Source of the DNA: Stentor roeselii
Taxonomy: Eukaryota; Ciliophora; Heterotrichea; Heterotrichida; Stentoridae
Assembly: GCA_006503475.1 (NCBI GenBank)
Contig: RSEH01000058.1
Location: 117,837-181,836, forward strand
Direction: 5' to 3'
Length of the DNA stretch: 64,000 nucleotides
The position numbers and the translations under genes were made by a program. The stretch's first letter is position 1. Every line of letters starts with the position of its first letter. Shown piece after piece: positions 1 to 9,205 of this stretch. Under the pieces are notes generated by a model. It was not told the origin of the DNA. It did no database searches and saw nothing but the letters and a program-made list of their open reading frames with translations.

Positions 1-332
1 AAAATAAAGGACTTGTTTTCTTGACTTGTCAATTTTTTCACCGGAGTCAGGTCGTCGAAGGACTTTAAAAGATTTTCTTTGGGGATTGAATTTGTTTTCA
101 CTTTTAGCCGAGTGAATAAAGAACGCTTTTTAAGTGGGTGAAAATCTGGAGTTGATGGGGATTCAGAGGAGCATGGATAGAGAGAGGCGATTGGCGGTGA
201 ATGGCTTTTTTTTGGGCTTGAGGAAGAAGTTGAGGGACGTTGGAGGTTGAATAGAGAGGTTAAGGAGTTGCCGAAGCGACGACGGATTTCAGAGGATCGA
301 GGGTTTAAGATCTTTAGCTTAAATTTTTCCAT
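1..332 (-). CDS. Ser/Pro-rich basic protein, N-terminal part (runs off the window)
   Basis: An open frame starts at an ATG read from 332 down and stays open to base 1, giving about 110 residues with no stop. The product begins MEKFKLKILNPRSSEIRRRF and is rich in Ser, Pro, Lys and Arg, with short acidic patches near the end (for example KSFDDL). I recognise no domain. The compositional bias suggests a disordered N-terminal tail. It reads away from the minus-strand gene at 494-1585, with about 160 bp between them. Only the 5' part is in the window, so the function cannot be judged. It is called coding because the frame is long and open in a region where the other frames are broken. Confidence 0.6.
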   Translation of the reverse strand, partial: MEKFKLKILNPRSSEIRRRFGNSLTSLFNLQRPSTSSSSPKKSHSPPIASLYPCSSESPSTPDFHPLKKRSLFTRLKVKTNSIPKENLLKSFDDLTPVKKLTSQENKSFI

Positions 333-493
333 TTTTGAATTTGGAATGAGCTAACTGAAACTAATCCTTATCGGTGAGAAATTCCAATTACAGTAAAAAT
401 TACTCAAACCTCTATTTCCTTAATTCCTAAAATTTTCATCAACTCTACCAATTTTAACACATGCGATACCCATAAAAATTAAACCAAATCAAA

Positions 494-1585
494 CTATTTC
501 TTAATATTCCCTTGAGAAAATTCATCATATTTCTTGTTTTTATTGAAATTTTCATGATTTCTGTATCGATTATTTTTCTGACCTTTATTCGATTCATTAA
601 TAAATGAATTATTTTCACTGAAATTTTTCGATTCAATCATCGCAATTCTAGCTCCCTCCTGAGTATCTTCCGGTTTTCGAGTCCTCTCAACACCTTCCTC
701 AACTTTTTTCTCTTCAAAGCAGCTAACATCTCCAACCCTCACAAGTTCCAACTCTGCCTTTAACTCTCCTTTATCAACAATCAAATCTTTTTCCCGAAAG
801 ACTTTTTTAATCCCTTCAATAAAAAAATTTTCCACTTCTAAAAAATCAAGTTCCTCATCATAAACTTCAAAAGTTTGCATTAAACTCTCTAAAATAACTG
901 AAGTTATTTCATAAAAAGCATGAAAATAAACTTTTTTGCTATAAGCCGAAGCTTTGGGTACTTCATGAATTCGATAGTTCTGATCATTGCTAATCCGAGA
1001 GTCAAGAAAATGGCTAAAATCAGTTAAATTGTAGTTGTTGATGATCGGGTTTAGATGACTGCACCTTTCAATCGACTCATTAAATTCCTCGAACTGTTTC
1101 TCAGCTTGTGAGACTCTTTCTTTCAAAACATTTAAAACTTCAATAGATTCTTTTTCATATCTTTCAATCCAACTTTCCACTTTTTTGAAGTTTTTCACAA
1201 GTTTTTCAGAGCCTTCTTGAATCTTAGAGTCAGTTTTAATCAGAAGTCTCGCAGCAGACTTTTTAACTTGCAGATCTTTTAAGTTGTTGACAAGTGTTTT
1301 TATTTTTTCTTGAAGATTTTTCACCCTGTTTTCGTATTTCTGGTCAATAGTCGGTTTCAAGACCTTGAAGATATTTTTCGCGTTTTTCGCATCATTTTCA
1401 ATGACTGAGTGATTCGAGTGATCCTGAATGAAAGTTTCAATTGAAACAAGAGTTTTGCAGTCAAAGCAAAAGACTTGTAATAATTTCTTAGTCGATCCAC
1501 AAAAGCCGAGTTGTTTGATGATATCAGTTTCTTCCTCAGTGAGTCTTGGCAGCTGAATATCAATTGTATCTTTCGCCCTGAACAT
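494..1585 (-). CDS. B-box-like zinc finger and coiled-coil protein (TRIM-like)
   Basis: The frame gives 363 aa from the ATG at 1585. It could extend upstream to an ATG at 1729, but that would overlap the tetraspanin-like gene on the other strand, so the inner start is preferred. Residues about 39-59 read FCFDC...H..H (C40, C43, H56, H59). This is the C-terminal half of a B-box zinc site, but the two middle cysteines are replaced (S48, T51). Residues about 70-190 are charged and heptad-like with many Lys, Glu and Leu, as expected of a coiled coil. The tail after about 320 is Asn/Lys/Glu-rich and probably disordered. Animal TRIM proteins have the same B-box plus coiled-coil order, but the RING is absent here. 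The function is unknown. A cytoplasmic scaffold is an inference. Confidence 0.7.
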   Translation of the reverse strand: MFRAKDTIDIQLPRLTEEETDIIKQLGFCGSTKKLLQVFCFDCKTLVSIETFIQDHSNHSVIENDAKNAKNIFKVLKPTIDQKYENRVKNLQEKIKTLVNNLKDLQVKKSAARLLIKTDSKIQEGSEKLVKNFKKVESWIERYEKESIEVLNVLKERVSQAEKQFEEFNESIERCSHLNPIINNYNLTDFSHFLDSRISNDQNYRIHEVPKASAYSKKVYFHAFYEITSVILESLMQTFEVYDEELDFLEVENFFIEGIKKVFREKDLIVDKGELKAELELVRVGDVSCFEEKKVEEGVERTRKPEDTQEGARIAMIESKNFSENNSFINESNKGQKNNRYRNHENFNKNKKYDEFSQGNIKK

Positions 1586-1607
1586 TATAAGCCGCGTATC
1601 TTTATAT
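1586..1607. promoter_or_regulatory. 22-bp divergent intergenic gap with TATA-like elements
   Basis: The two likely start codons, 1585 (minus) and 1608 (plus), are separated by only 22 bp. This stretch carries ATTATAA near the minus start and TTTATAT next to the plus start. If both starts are right, both promoters overlap the opposite gene or lie inside this gap. Confidence 0.4.
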
Positions 1608-2453
1608 ATGAACAGAGTCAATACCTGTTGTAAGAAGCTCACATTCCCCAGAATTCGAATTATTTTATATCTTTTCGGAAGTGCTTTGTTGATTCTCGAG
1701 TTATTTATCCTAATCTCATCGATTTTCATGATTCAATCTGAATCTCACTGTGAAGTCGTTATTTACGCTTTGGTCTGTTCTTTACTCTCAGTCTTTTTAG
1801 CTGCTGCTCAACTTTTCCTCTGCTGGGCAATCAAGGGCAATTTAAAACTTTGGAAGAAAATTTTAATCATTTTCGCATTGTTAGGATTTCTTGCTTTGGC
1901 ATCGACTCAGGTCTACCTTGCAGCTCTTTTCCATTCTTACAGCTCTGAACTGATAAAAGAACTTAACGCTTGTGAGAAAAGTGAAGTCTTCGGTGAAGTT
2001 ATTTGGACTTACAAAAAAATCTACACCCAATGTGAAGATTTCGAGAAATGTCCTTGTTTAGAGTCTTATTCCTGCGCAGGTGATTTAATCCCTGCTTTAT
2101 TTGAGAAGTTTTCTTGCACTGGGCTTTGTGAAGTAGGATCGAAGCCATGTGATGACGACATCAGAAGTACCGTGTTAAAAACATCATCGATTTTTATAGT
2201 CTGCCACATTTTTTGCTTCATTTTTTACTTACTTTGTTTTAGCTTTACCTGTTGTTTAGTGAAAAAAAAGCTAAAGTCCTTATGGAACGAGTTGAATTCA
2301 AGTAAATTTAACAACTCTTGGCATGTGCAAGAAAAAACAATAGCAAATCTCGAAGGAATCTCAGTTCAACTCGAATCTCAACTACCAGGGCACTTTCCAG
2401 ACATGAGTTCAATTCGTCGTCAGAGTTTTTTAAGTCAAGATTCCGTTAATTGA
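1608..2453 (+). CDS. Tetraspanin-like four-transmembrane protein
   Basis: The protein is 281 aa with four hydrophobic segments: about 18-42, 49-73, 84-108 and 190-217. Loop 3-4 (about 110-188) is large and Cys-rich, including CPC and later C residues at SKPCDDD. This matches the tetraspanin layout: short cytoplasmic N-terminus, small first loop, large disulfide-bonded extracellular loop and cytoplasmic tail. The classical CCG motif is not present in its usual form, so tetraspanin-like is as far as the evidence goes. The ATG at 1608 leaves a 17-residue N-terminus before TM1, which fits the family. The stop codon TGA at 2451-2453 overlaps the last codons of the convergent coiled-coil gene by 8 bp. 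Confidence 0.75.
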   Translation: MNRVNTCCKKLTFPRIRIILYLFGSALLILELFILISSIFMIQSESHCEVVIYALVCSLLSVFLAAAQLFLCWAIKGNLKLWKKILIIFALLGFLALASTQVYLAALFHSYSSELIKELNACEKSEVFGEVIWTYKKIYTQCEDFEKCPCLESYSCAGDLIPALFEKFSCTGLCEVGSKPCDDDIRSTVLKTSSIFIVCHIFCFIFYLLCFSFTCCLVKKKLKSLWNELNSSKFNNSWHVQEKTIANLEGISVQLESQLPGHFPDMSSIRRQSFLSQDSVN

Positions 2454-3414
2454 AGTTTAAGCTATGGTTAGGTAAAAAACTTAGATGCTTACTCGACGAC
2501 CTTAAAGCTGCCTCAGGAGAGTCTTCTTCAAGACTCACTCGACTTTTATATCTTTTTATCTTGCGAAGAGCTGTTTGGACCTTGATCTCGAGTTCGTCTT
2601 TTTCAAGTCGGCTGAGGAGAGGTTACAGGGCCTGGATCTCTTTTTTGTAGTAATAAGCGTCACGAAGTAAAGCGTTTATCGCGCTTTTTAACTTTGTGGT
2701 AGAGTCTTGAGCGTTGGGAGTGGAAGTGTTTGTTATTATCCAAAGACTTTCTTCTAAAGTTTGGATCTTGTTGTTTACTTCTGCGTATCTTTGCTTTGCG
2801 TTTTCACTGTTTTTTTGAAGTTTCGTGTTTTCTTCTGAAAGGTTTTTTATTTTTTCTCGGAGTTCTCGAAGCTCGTGCTCGGATTGTTGTGATCGCTTCA
2901 TTAGATGGGTGTAATTGTTTTTTAAACTTGCGGTTTCGAGGTTTTTACGCTCGAATAAACGGCTTTTTACACCTAGTTCTACCTCGATTGCTGAGGTTTT
3001 TAGAAGGGTTTTTGTCATTTCTTGGATTAGTTTGATTAGGTCGCTGGCTTCTTTTTCCGAGAATCCCGAGAAAAACTCAGCTTTTTTAATAATCCTCTCT
3101 AATATTTCACTTCTCAATTGTAACTTTTTTAAAGTTTCCTGTTGTTGAATAATAATCTGATTCAAGCTCTCAGACTGAATAATATCAATTCCCTCATTAT
3201 TTTCCCTAATAATTTTTTTAGGTCTGAAAACAGGTTTAGTTCTCAGATCAGCTTGACTCAACTCATGTTTAATGACCTTCGGCGTAGGTGGCGATATAAT
3301 CAAAGGTTTTGAAGCAGTGACACTCGAGTTCAATTTAAATTTTCTCGGTTTTTTCCTAATATTCATAGTAATCAAAAGACTATTGTTAAGACACTGAATA
3401 AGTTTTTCTTCCAT
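2446..3414 (-). CDS. Coiled-coil protein, two exons with a 15-nt intron
   Basis: Exons are 3414-2627 and 2611-2446 on the minus strand. The uninterrupted frame stops at 2623, but that TAA lies inside a 15-nt GTAACC...CAG sequence. Removing it continues the coiled coil (RLEKDELEIKVQ...) to a TAA at 2446, giving 317 aa. The N-terminus (about 1-70) is basic and Pro-rich. Residues about 75-290 are strongly heptad-like with Gln, Glu, Lys and Leu, typical of a long coiled coil. An alternative start is the Met at residue 17 (NIRKKPRKF). No family was recognised; a structural or cytoskeletal role is only a guess. The gene lies 12 bp downstream of the SPT2 gene on the same strand. Confidence 0.75.
2612..2626 (-). 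other. 15-nt spliceosomal intron
   Basis: On the minus strand the sequence is GTAACCTCTCCTCAG. It contains an in-frame stop. Excising it keeps the frame (phase 2, Leu codon CT|C) and extends a coiled coil by 54 residues. Confidence 0.8.
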
Positions 3415-3426
3415 TTATTAACAATT

Positions 3427-4353
3427 CTAATGTTTTTTTCTAAGTCTTTTCCTTTCAAGTTCCTCTTCACGTAAGTCTTCCATTCTTCCAATCTTTGCAC
3501 TTCTCCTGTCCTCAAACAAGACCTGAGCCGCAGAAGCTTCCATATCACGAGTGGACTGCCTGTCAATATCTTTATACCTGCTAGGGTCGAAGCCAGTGAT
3601 TTTTCTAACCAAATTCTTAGTTTTTTCATATTCATCATCAGAAACAATAAAAGAATCCTCTTCAGACCCGTAGTCAGACAGTTCAGAAGCTTCAGAGGCT
3701 TCAAAGTCTTCGTTTTTTCTGTAAAACCTTTCAGGGGCTTCGTCCGTCACTGGAAGACGCTTTAGAGGAAGTTTTAATTTAGATTTTTTTGAGTTTTGAC
3801 GAAGGTGGAAGTCTTTTGGGTGCTCTTTCGAGCACCTTGCACACCAAATCAATGGACCTTGAAGAAGACCCTGGCCTCGAAGTTTTCCTTTTTTTTCAGG
3901 ATTTTTTGACTTTTTTGGCTTTATCAGGTGGTTGACTAGGGCACGGGAATCTTCTGTTAAAGGCTTCGATTTTTCTGGAAATTCTGCATGTTTAGGGATT
4001 TTCTTTGGAATCTCGGGAAGATGTTCGGGAAATATGTCGTCTCTTGACTTACCTGAGTCGTCTTTTATGTAACTTGCGTAATTTCTGGAAAATTCTAATT
4101 GTTTTAAGTAGAGGTCGTTTGAGAGCTTTGATTTTGGCTTAGGTGCTGAGGGTTCTGATGGGGGTTTTACTTGGCTTGGAAAAGTTCGAGAAAGACTAGA
4201 CTGGATTTTGACACTTTTAGGTTTTGGTGCCTTTTTCAGAAACTTCGCGAAACTCGAAGGTAATTCTTTTTCTTTAGGCACTTCTCGCGGGTTAAGCTTT
4301 TGAAGACCTTCAGCAGATCGTGAGATGATGTCCATATTTATAGAATAATCCAA
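3427..4353 (-). CDS. SPT2: SPT2-family histone chaperone
   Basis: The protein is 308 aa. The last 70 or so residues carry the SPT2 signature: an acidic stretch (YGSEEDSFIVSDDEYEK), then a [VL]RKITGFDPSRYKDID motif, then ME (residues of MEASAAQVLFEDRRS), and a charged helix with EEELERKR. In yeast Spt2 and animal SPTY2D1 this C-terminal domain binds H3-H4 and suppresses spurious transcription and nucleosome loss. The N-terminal two thirds are Lys/Pro-rich and look disordered, which is usual for the family, with a CARCSKEH cluster in the middle. The start ATG at 4353 is 85 bp from the divergent FHA gene at 4439. Identification rests on motif recognition, and the C-terminal match is strong. Confidence 0.85.
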   Translation of the reverse strand: MDYSINMDIISRSAEGLQKLNPREVPKEKELPSSFAKFLKKAPKPKSVKIQSSLSRTFPSQVKPPSEPSAPKPKSKLSNDLYLKQLEFSRNYASYIKDDSGKSRDDIFPEHLPEIPKKIPKHAEFPEKSKPLTEDSRALVNHLIKPKKSKNPEKKGKLRGQGLLQGPLIWCARCSKEHPKDFHLRQNSKKSKLKLPLKRLPVTDEAPERFYRKNEDFEASEASELSDYGSEEDSFIVSDDEYEKTKNLVRKITGFDPSRYKDIDRQSTRDMEASAAQVLFEDRRSAKIGRMEDLREEELERKRLRKKH

Positions 4354-4438
4354 AGACCTCCTTTGAAATAAATTCTAAGTGATAATAAAAGCTATAAAAT
4401 AAATCTTAACACCCTATATAAAAATTCTTTAATAATAA

Positions 4439-6001
4439 ATGAAATATAGCTATAAAGTCCTAAAAAGCAAAGAAATTGAAACTTTAAATGCTTTTTTTTC
4501 ATTCAATCCTGACAATTTCAATCTGAAATCTCGCATTTCGAACCTTCTAGAATTCATTCCATTTATCAAACTTCCATCAAGTCCATCCAACCTACAGGAG
4601 ATTTTTTGGGTGTTACTCAAAAAATTAAACTTTATACCCACAAACGAGGAAGACTCTAAAGCTCAAGAAGTCAAAAACGATATTCCTGAAAATTTAGAAG
4701 AACTTGTAAGAGAAATAGAAAAAATAATCATTGAAAATGCAATTCAAGACATGCAGCTAACTGATGAATACCTGGAAAATTTGTTTGTTAGAACTAAAGA
4801 TTCTTATTTGATTATTCCTTCGCTTTTTGAACAGTTAAAAGTAGCTTTAAATGAGTTTTTGAATGATTCGATCTGTGATCCTAGAGGGCTTAGCTCTGTT
4901 GATAGACTTTGGGAATGTGCTGAAAAATTCTTTAAGAGATTTTTAGCTGTTAGTGACTGCTTGTTTCTGAGGAATTTCATGAAATGGAATTTTAATGAAT
5001 TGGATTTGACTCAGGGATTCATTCAAAATGCGGAATTTGTTGAGTATGTTTCAGTTGTTTTTAAAGATGCGAAAAATTATCGGTTTTTCATGAAGGCTTC
5101 TTTGAATTACACTAAATTTAAACCTTTTTTGATTAAAAATTCTGATAGAAAAAGGTTTTTTAATTTAAAATTGACTTTGACACATAGTCGGATTTCGTTA
5201 AGTGACTTTGAACATGGGAAGGTGTATAATGAATATTATATTTCTCCTGAAGGTATTTTGGAAAGTAATGAAATTCCGAGAGGTGTTTCTGGCTTTGTAA
5301 CCATTGGAAGCAACCTAAACTGTGACATAATCCTCCACGAGTCAGTCCAAACTTCAAGCAACCTAAACGCAGTGATAATTTGGAAGAACTACAACTATCA
5401 CATAATCGACCTAACCAGAGGATTCAGCGTGAGCAAGAAACTAAAACATAACAAATTCTACCCTTTAACAGCCGAAACAGTAGTCGTCCTCTGCACAGAC
5501 CACACGATTCGAGTGAAAAAAATAGAAAACGAGATAAAAGAAGATCCAAATTCTCCCCTCAAAAAACAAATTCTCTCAAAATTAACATTCGAGTTCATAA
5601 CAGGTCGTTATTCATTCCCAATAGATGGAATTACATCAGAGTACATTTTTGAAACTTCAAACAAAACCAGTGTTAACAATCAAATGATCTTTACGATTGG
5701 AAAAGGAGGACAAGAAAGTCCTGCGGACTTTCTGATTTCATTTGACCCGAAGATATCAAGGAAACAATTATGTGTTATTTTTAATGACGAGACTAAACAG
5801 TGGTCGCTTTTTGATTTTGATTCAAAGAATGGGAACTGGATAACTCTTAACAGCTTTATTGAATTCAGTTCAAAAAGAACACGAAGACCTCATCAAATCC
5901 TCAGCGACTTCGAAGTATCAAGTGAGAACTGGAATGATTTTGAAACGATAAGAATCCGAGAGTTCACTTTTTTCATATCTCCCACTTCTTACAACAACTA
6001 A
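4439..6001 (+). CDS. FHA-domain protein, tandem paralogue 1
   Basis: The protein is 520 aa. The N-terminal 250 residues are helical with no recognised domain. Two FHA-type beta domains follow. The first is at about 283-345 (GFVTIGSN...CDIIL...). The second is at about 417-475 and has the diagnostic order IGKGG, then ISRKQ, then W.LFDFDSKNGNWI. FHA domains bind phosphothreonine. The second domain keeps the S-R-K/H and NG core, while the first lacks a clear SxxH. The neighbour at 6015-7556 is a diverged tandem copy only 13 bp downstream. Seven bases upstream of the ATG is an AATAATAA run. A role in phospho-dependent protein recognition follows from the family; the partners are unknown. Confidence 0.8.
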   Translation: MKYSYKVLKSKEIETLNAFFSFNPDNFNLKSRISNLLEFIPFIKLPSSPSNLQEIFWVLLKKLNFIPTNEEDSKAQEVKNDIPENLEELVREIEKIIIENAIQDMQLTDEYLENLFVRTKDSYLIIPSLFEQLKVALNEFLNDSICDPRGLSSVDRLWECAEKFFKRFLAVSDCLFLRNFMKWNFNELDLTQGFIQNAEFVEYVSVVFKDAKNYRFFMKASLNYTKFKPFLIKNSDRKRFFNLKLTLTHSRISLSDFEHGKVYNEYYISPEGILESNEIPRGVSGFVTIGSNLNCDIILHESVQTSSNLNAVIIWKNYNYHIIDLTRGFSVSKKLKHNKFYPLTAETVVVLCTDHTIRVKKIENEIKEDPNSPLKKQILSKLTFEFITGRYSFPIDGITSEYIFETSNKTSVNNQMIFTIGKGGQESPADFLISFDPKISRKQLCVIFNDETKQWSLFDFDSKNGNWITLNSFIEFSSKRTRRPHQILSDFEVSSENWNDFETIRIREFTFFISPTSYNN

Positions 6002-6014
6002 TAATCAATTATAA

Positions 6015-7556
6015 ATGGACTGTGATATCAGGGTTATAAAAAAAAATATCAAGCATCAACTCGAGCTCCATGAAATAAAATATCCATCTAAAGACTACCC
6101 AGAAGCTGACATAATCAGAAACCGCATAAGAAACATCTCTTCAAAACTCACAATTCTACAAAAATTCTCCCCTTCTCCAGATTTCTTTAAAACATGCACA
6201 GAATTATTTGATTCCATAAAAAAACTCCCGAAACCGACTGAATCAGAGAAAACAAACAATTCAGAAGCTTTATTAAAGAAACTTATTCGAGTTGAGGAGA
6301 AATTGATTCAGGTCTTTTTGATTGGCCATCAAATTAATGAAGAAGAGTTCGAGAATGTTCTTTACATGATAAGTCAAACTGACTCTAGACTTGACTTGAC
6401 TGGAAAAATGAGACTGGTCTATGAAAATCATGTTTTTAACCTAGCGATGAATTTGACTTTTATTCAAGCTTGGGAATTGTATTTGTTTCCCTTTTGTGTG
6501 CAGCTTTTTAAGTTTCATGATTTGGAATTTATTCGGAACTTCAGCAGAGTGCGAATCACTCCGAATAACAGAGAAACTGATATTGTTCAAAGAAGTGATG
6601 TTGTCGATTTGACGATACTTTTCATTGAAAACTCGAAAAATTACAAGTTTTTCTTAGAAGCCTGTCAGGCTTATTCAAGTCGAAATCGAGTTCGAGTGGA
6701 AGAGACTGTTAAAGTGAAGCCATATGAAATTAAAATGGTTTTCACTAAGTATCTAGAGAAACCAGCAGAAAATACTTCAGATAAGTTAGAACGTGAGGAT
6801 TATTTTGTTATTTCTAATAAGGGACTTATTAGAAAAAAAGAACAGGAAATTTTTAAAGGCCGTGAAGATGGATTTGTTACGATAGGAAATCATTGCTTTG
6901 CTGATATAAGACTCCCTGTTCTTAAAAAATCTGCAGTTGTTTTATTGGCTGTTATCTTCTGGCGCAACTCGAATTATTATATACAAGATGTTTGTAGAGA
7001 TCATTCAGTTATAAGAAAGTTGAAAATGCGGAAAAAGTATGATCTTAGGCCTGAAATGGTTTTTATTCTTTCAAGGCAACATTATCTTAGGATGATCAAC
7101 ACTCGAGATGGACCGATTATGGGAAGAGCTCATTCAACTCTTTCATTTGAATTTATTAAAGGACCCTTCTCGGAGGTCATGGGTGATAGTCCGTTGTGCA
7201 GGGTCAAGTACTTTAAAACTGAGAATAAAAATCCTGAGGATAATGAAAATTATTTCGTTTTGGGTAAAGGTGGTCAAGGATTTGAGACGGATTTTCTCAT
7301 TTCTTTTGATAAAACTATATCAAAAAGACATATGGTTGTCAGCTATTCTAGACAAGATAACAAGTGGACAGTTTGTGACTATGATTCTAAAAACGGGAAC
7401 TATTTATTAATAAAAGACTATCCACAAATCATCAACATGCAGCAGTCTTATGCGAAATTACTTCTTCCTGACTACTCAGAACAGAACAAAAATGCCGAAA
7501 CTTACGAAACTATGGCTATTCAAGATCTATGCTTTTTTATCCAACCCCAAACCTAA
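6015..7556 (+). CDS. FHA-domain protein, tandem paralogue 2
   Basis: The protein is 513 aa with the same layout as its upstream neighbour: a helical N-terminal half, a first FHA-like domain at about 285-345 (GFVTIGNHCFADIRL), and a second at about 413-468 with GKGGQ, ISKRHMVVSY and W.VCDYDSKNGNYL. The SKRH plus NGNY pair is the phosphothreonine-binding core, and here His is kept where the upstream copy has Gln. The two genes clearly arose by tandem duplication but are well diverged, so the duplication is old. The start ATG at 6015 lies 13 bp after the upstream stop and is preceded by AATTATAA. Both members may act as phospho-readers with different specificities; that is an inference. Confidence 0.8.
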   Translation: MDCDIRVIKKNIKHQLELHEIKYPSKDYPEADIIRNRIRNISSKLTILQKFSPSPDFFKTCTELFDSIKKLPKPTESEKTNNSEALLKKLIRVEEKLIQVFLIGHQINEEEFENVLYMISQTDSRLDLTGKMRLVYENHVFNLAMNLTFIQAWELYLFPFCVQLFKFHDLEFIRNFSRVRITPNNRETDIVQRSDVVDLTILFIENSKNYKFFLEACQAYSSRNRVRVEETVKVKPYEIKMVFTKYLEKPAENTSDKLEREDYFVISNKGLIRKKEQEIFKGREDGFVTIGNHCFADIRLPVLKKSAVVLLAVIFWRNSNYYIQDVCRDHSVIRKLKMRKKYDLRPEMVFILSRQHYLRMINTRDGPIMGRAHSTLSFEFIKGPFSEVMGDSPLCRVKYFKTENKNPEDNENYFVLGKGGQGFETDFLISFDKTISKRHMVVSYSRQDNKWTVCDYDSKNGNYLLIKDYPQIINMQQSYAKLLLPDYSEQNKNAETYETMAIQDLCFFIQPQT

Positions 7557-7603
7557 TGATTTCTAGTTAATTCTTCTAACCCCCTAAATATGAATAAATT
7601 CAA

Positions 7604-8002
7604 ATGAGCTTCGAAAATATTCCTTCAGAAGATCAAGGCAAAAACAACACAGAAACTCCTTTAAAGGTGGAAAAACTCATCTTTATCGCTGGAAAGTACA
7701 GATTAGTCCCCATGACCATCAATGAAGCTATTTCTCAGAGTGCCAAAAGGGTTAAAATATTACCAAATGGGAAAAGAATCTTGGATACCACAAATTTTCA
7801 GGAAAAGGTTAAAAGGATCTTTCACACTGAAGTTAAAATCAGTGCAAAGGAAAATGATCTTTCAGATATACGAGGAAAAAATTTACTTTCGGAAATTACT
7901 GAAGCTGGGAAAGAATTTCAAAGGGAGGATTTGGTTAAGAGTGTTAAAAGGAAAGTCCCTAAGACTTGTGTCAAGAGAGGGAAAAAAGTAAAGGATTTTT
8001 AG
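7604..8002 (+). CDS. Small basic protein of unknown function
   Basis: The protein is 132 aa (MSFENIPSEDQG...VKDF), rich in Lys, with a basic C-terminal tail (KSVKRKVPKTCVKRGKKVK) that could bind nucleic acid or act as a nuclear signal. No domain was recognised. It follows the FHA pair by 47 bp on the same strand and is the last gene of the left dense block. Codon use resembles its neighbours. An overlapping second frame (7722-7991) is considered a shadow. Confidence 0.6.
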   Translation: MSFENIPSEDQGKNNTETPLKVEKLIFIAGKYRLVPMTINEAISQSAKRVKILPNGKRILDTTNFQEKVKRIFHTEVKISAKENDLSDIRGKNLLSEITEAGKEFQREDLVKSVKRKVPKTCVKRGKKVKDF

Positions 8003-9205
8003 AGGTAAGTTAATATTGGAATTGTAGTTTAGGTTTGAAGATATTTAGGATTAGTAGTTTGGATATAGAATTGTGTTAAGTTGTAATGCGAAAATATCAA
8101 AGTTTTATTATTTATGAAATTTGGTGTAAAGTATAATCAATTATTTATTCTGTAAATTGACCTGTACTAATGGAATATCCTTTTGAAATAGGCTTATGTT
8201 TTAATATCTGGTTTTGAATCATCGAGGAATTTGGATATTGAATCTGGTTTAAACTCACCGTATATTTGTAATTATTTCAATCAGTTATTTTATGGTCAAT
8301 AAGTGCTAATAGAGGAACATGGAATAGTTGTCGTTAAATATCGTATCATATGTCGTTATATGATTTTCGATAGGCTCTAGGTGTTTCTACTAATAGGCTT
8401 ACGTTTTCATAGCTAAATTTCTACGATTTGCATTGTTGAATTAGAATTTGGCTATATTTTATGTAGCATAATTAATTTTTGCTTTATATTATACTAAATT
8501 TACTGTTTTAATAAATCGATATTAAGAGCAAAGCTATTTAAGTTATAAAGCAAAGGCCTATCATTTAATATTTGATATTCTGGGTATATTCATTCTGTTT
8601 ATTTTGAAACATTTTCATATAAGAAAAAGTTTTGAACCTATTTGTCAAACCGATATTGATACGAAGTGTAATATCGATTAGCTTCTATATCTTTAAAATA
8701 GTATAATATTTTAATGTTTAAATTTATCTTGAATCTTTTGGGATTTCTAAATCTTGCAAACTTATTTTGGATTTCTCTCTCTTATTATCTCTGTTAATTA
8801 ATCCTATTAATAATATTATCTTTATTCAAATGATTTCTTGACAATAAAGGAATATATTTTATTAAATATGTCTCCATAATATAATAAAGACTTTTGTAAA
8901 TCATAACACTTAAATTAACTTCATATATTTGACAAACCTTGAACTTATAATAGTTATACATTTAACTTTCAAGAACTTTAATATACTCTGGATAATTTTA
9001 CAAATAAATTAATTTACTACGAGCGAAAGGTATAATTATTAATATATAATAATAAAGATTTTTAATTAAGATTCAGTATAGTAATTAAATATTCAATTCT
9101 ATAAGATATGTTTAGAGGCTACTTAAATAAGTCAAATATAATAAATTTTATCAGTCTTCATAACATTAACTCTAGATAACATAATTTTATAAACTATTTA
9201 AATAG
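8003..9205. other. Gene-free AT-rich spacer
   Basis: About 1.2 kb without a supportable frame. It is very AT-rich with many short TAA-rich runs. I see no repeats, RNA gene or relic that I can align to other parts of the window. It marks the border between the dense block and the channel cluster. Confidence 0.6.

Noticed and set aside
2450-2650. 66-aa plus-strand frame
   Set aside because: Antisense to the second exon of the coiled-coil gene.
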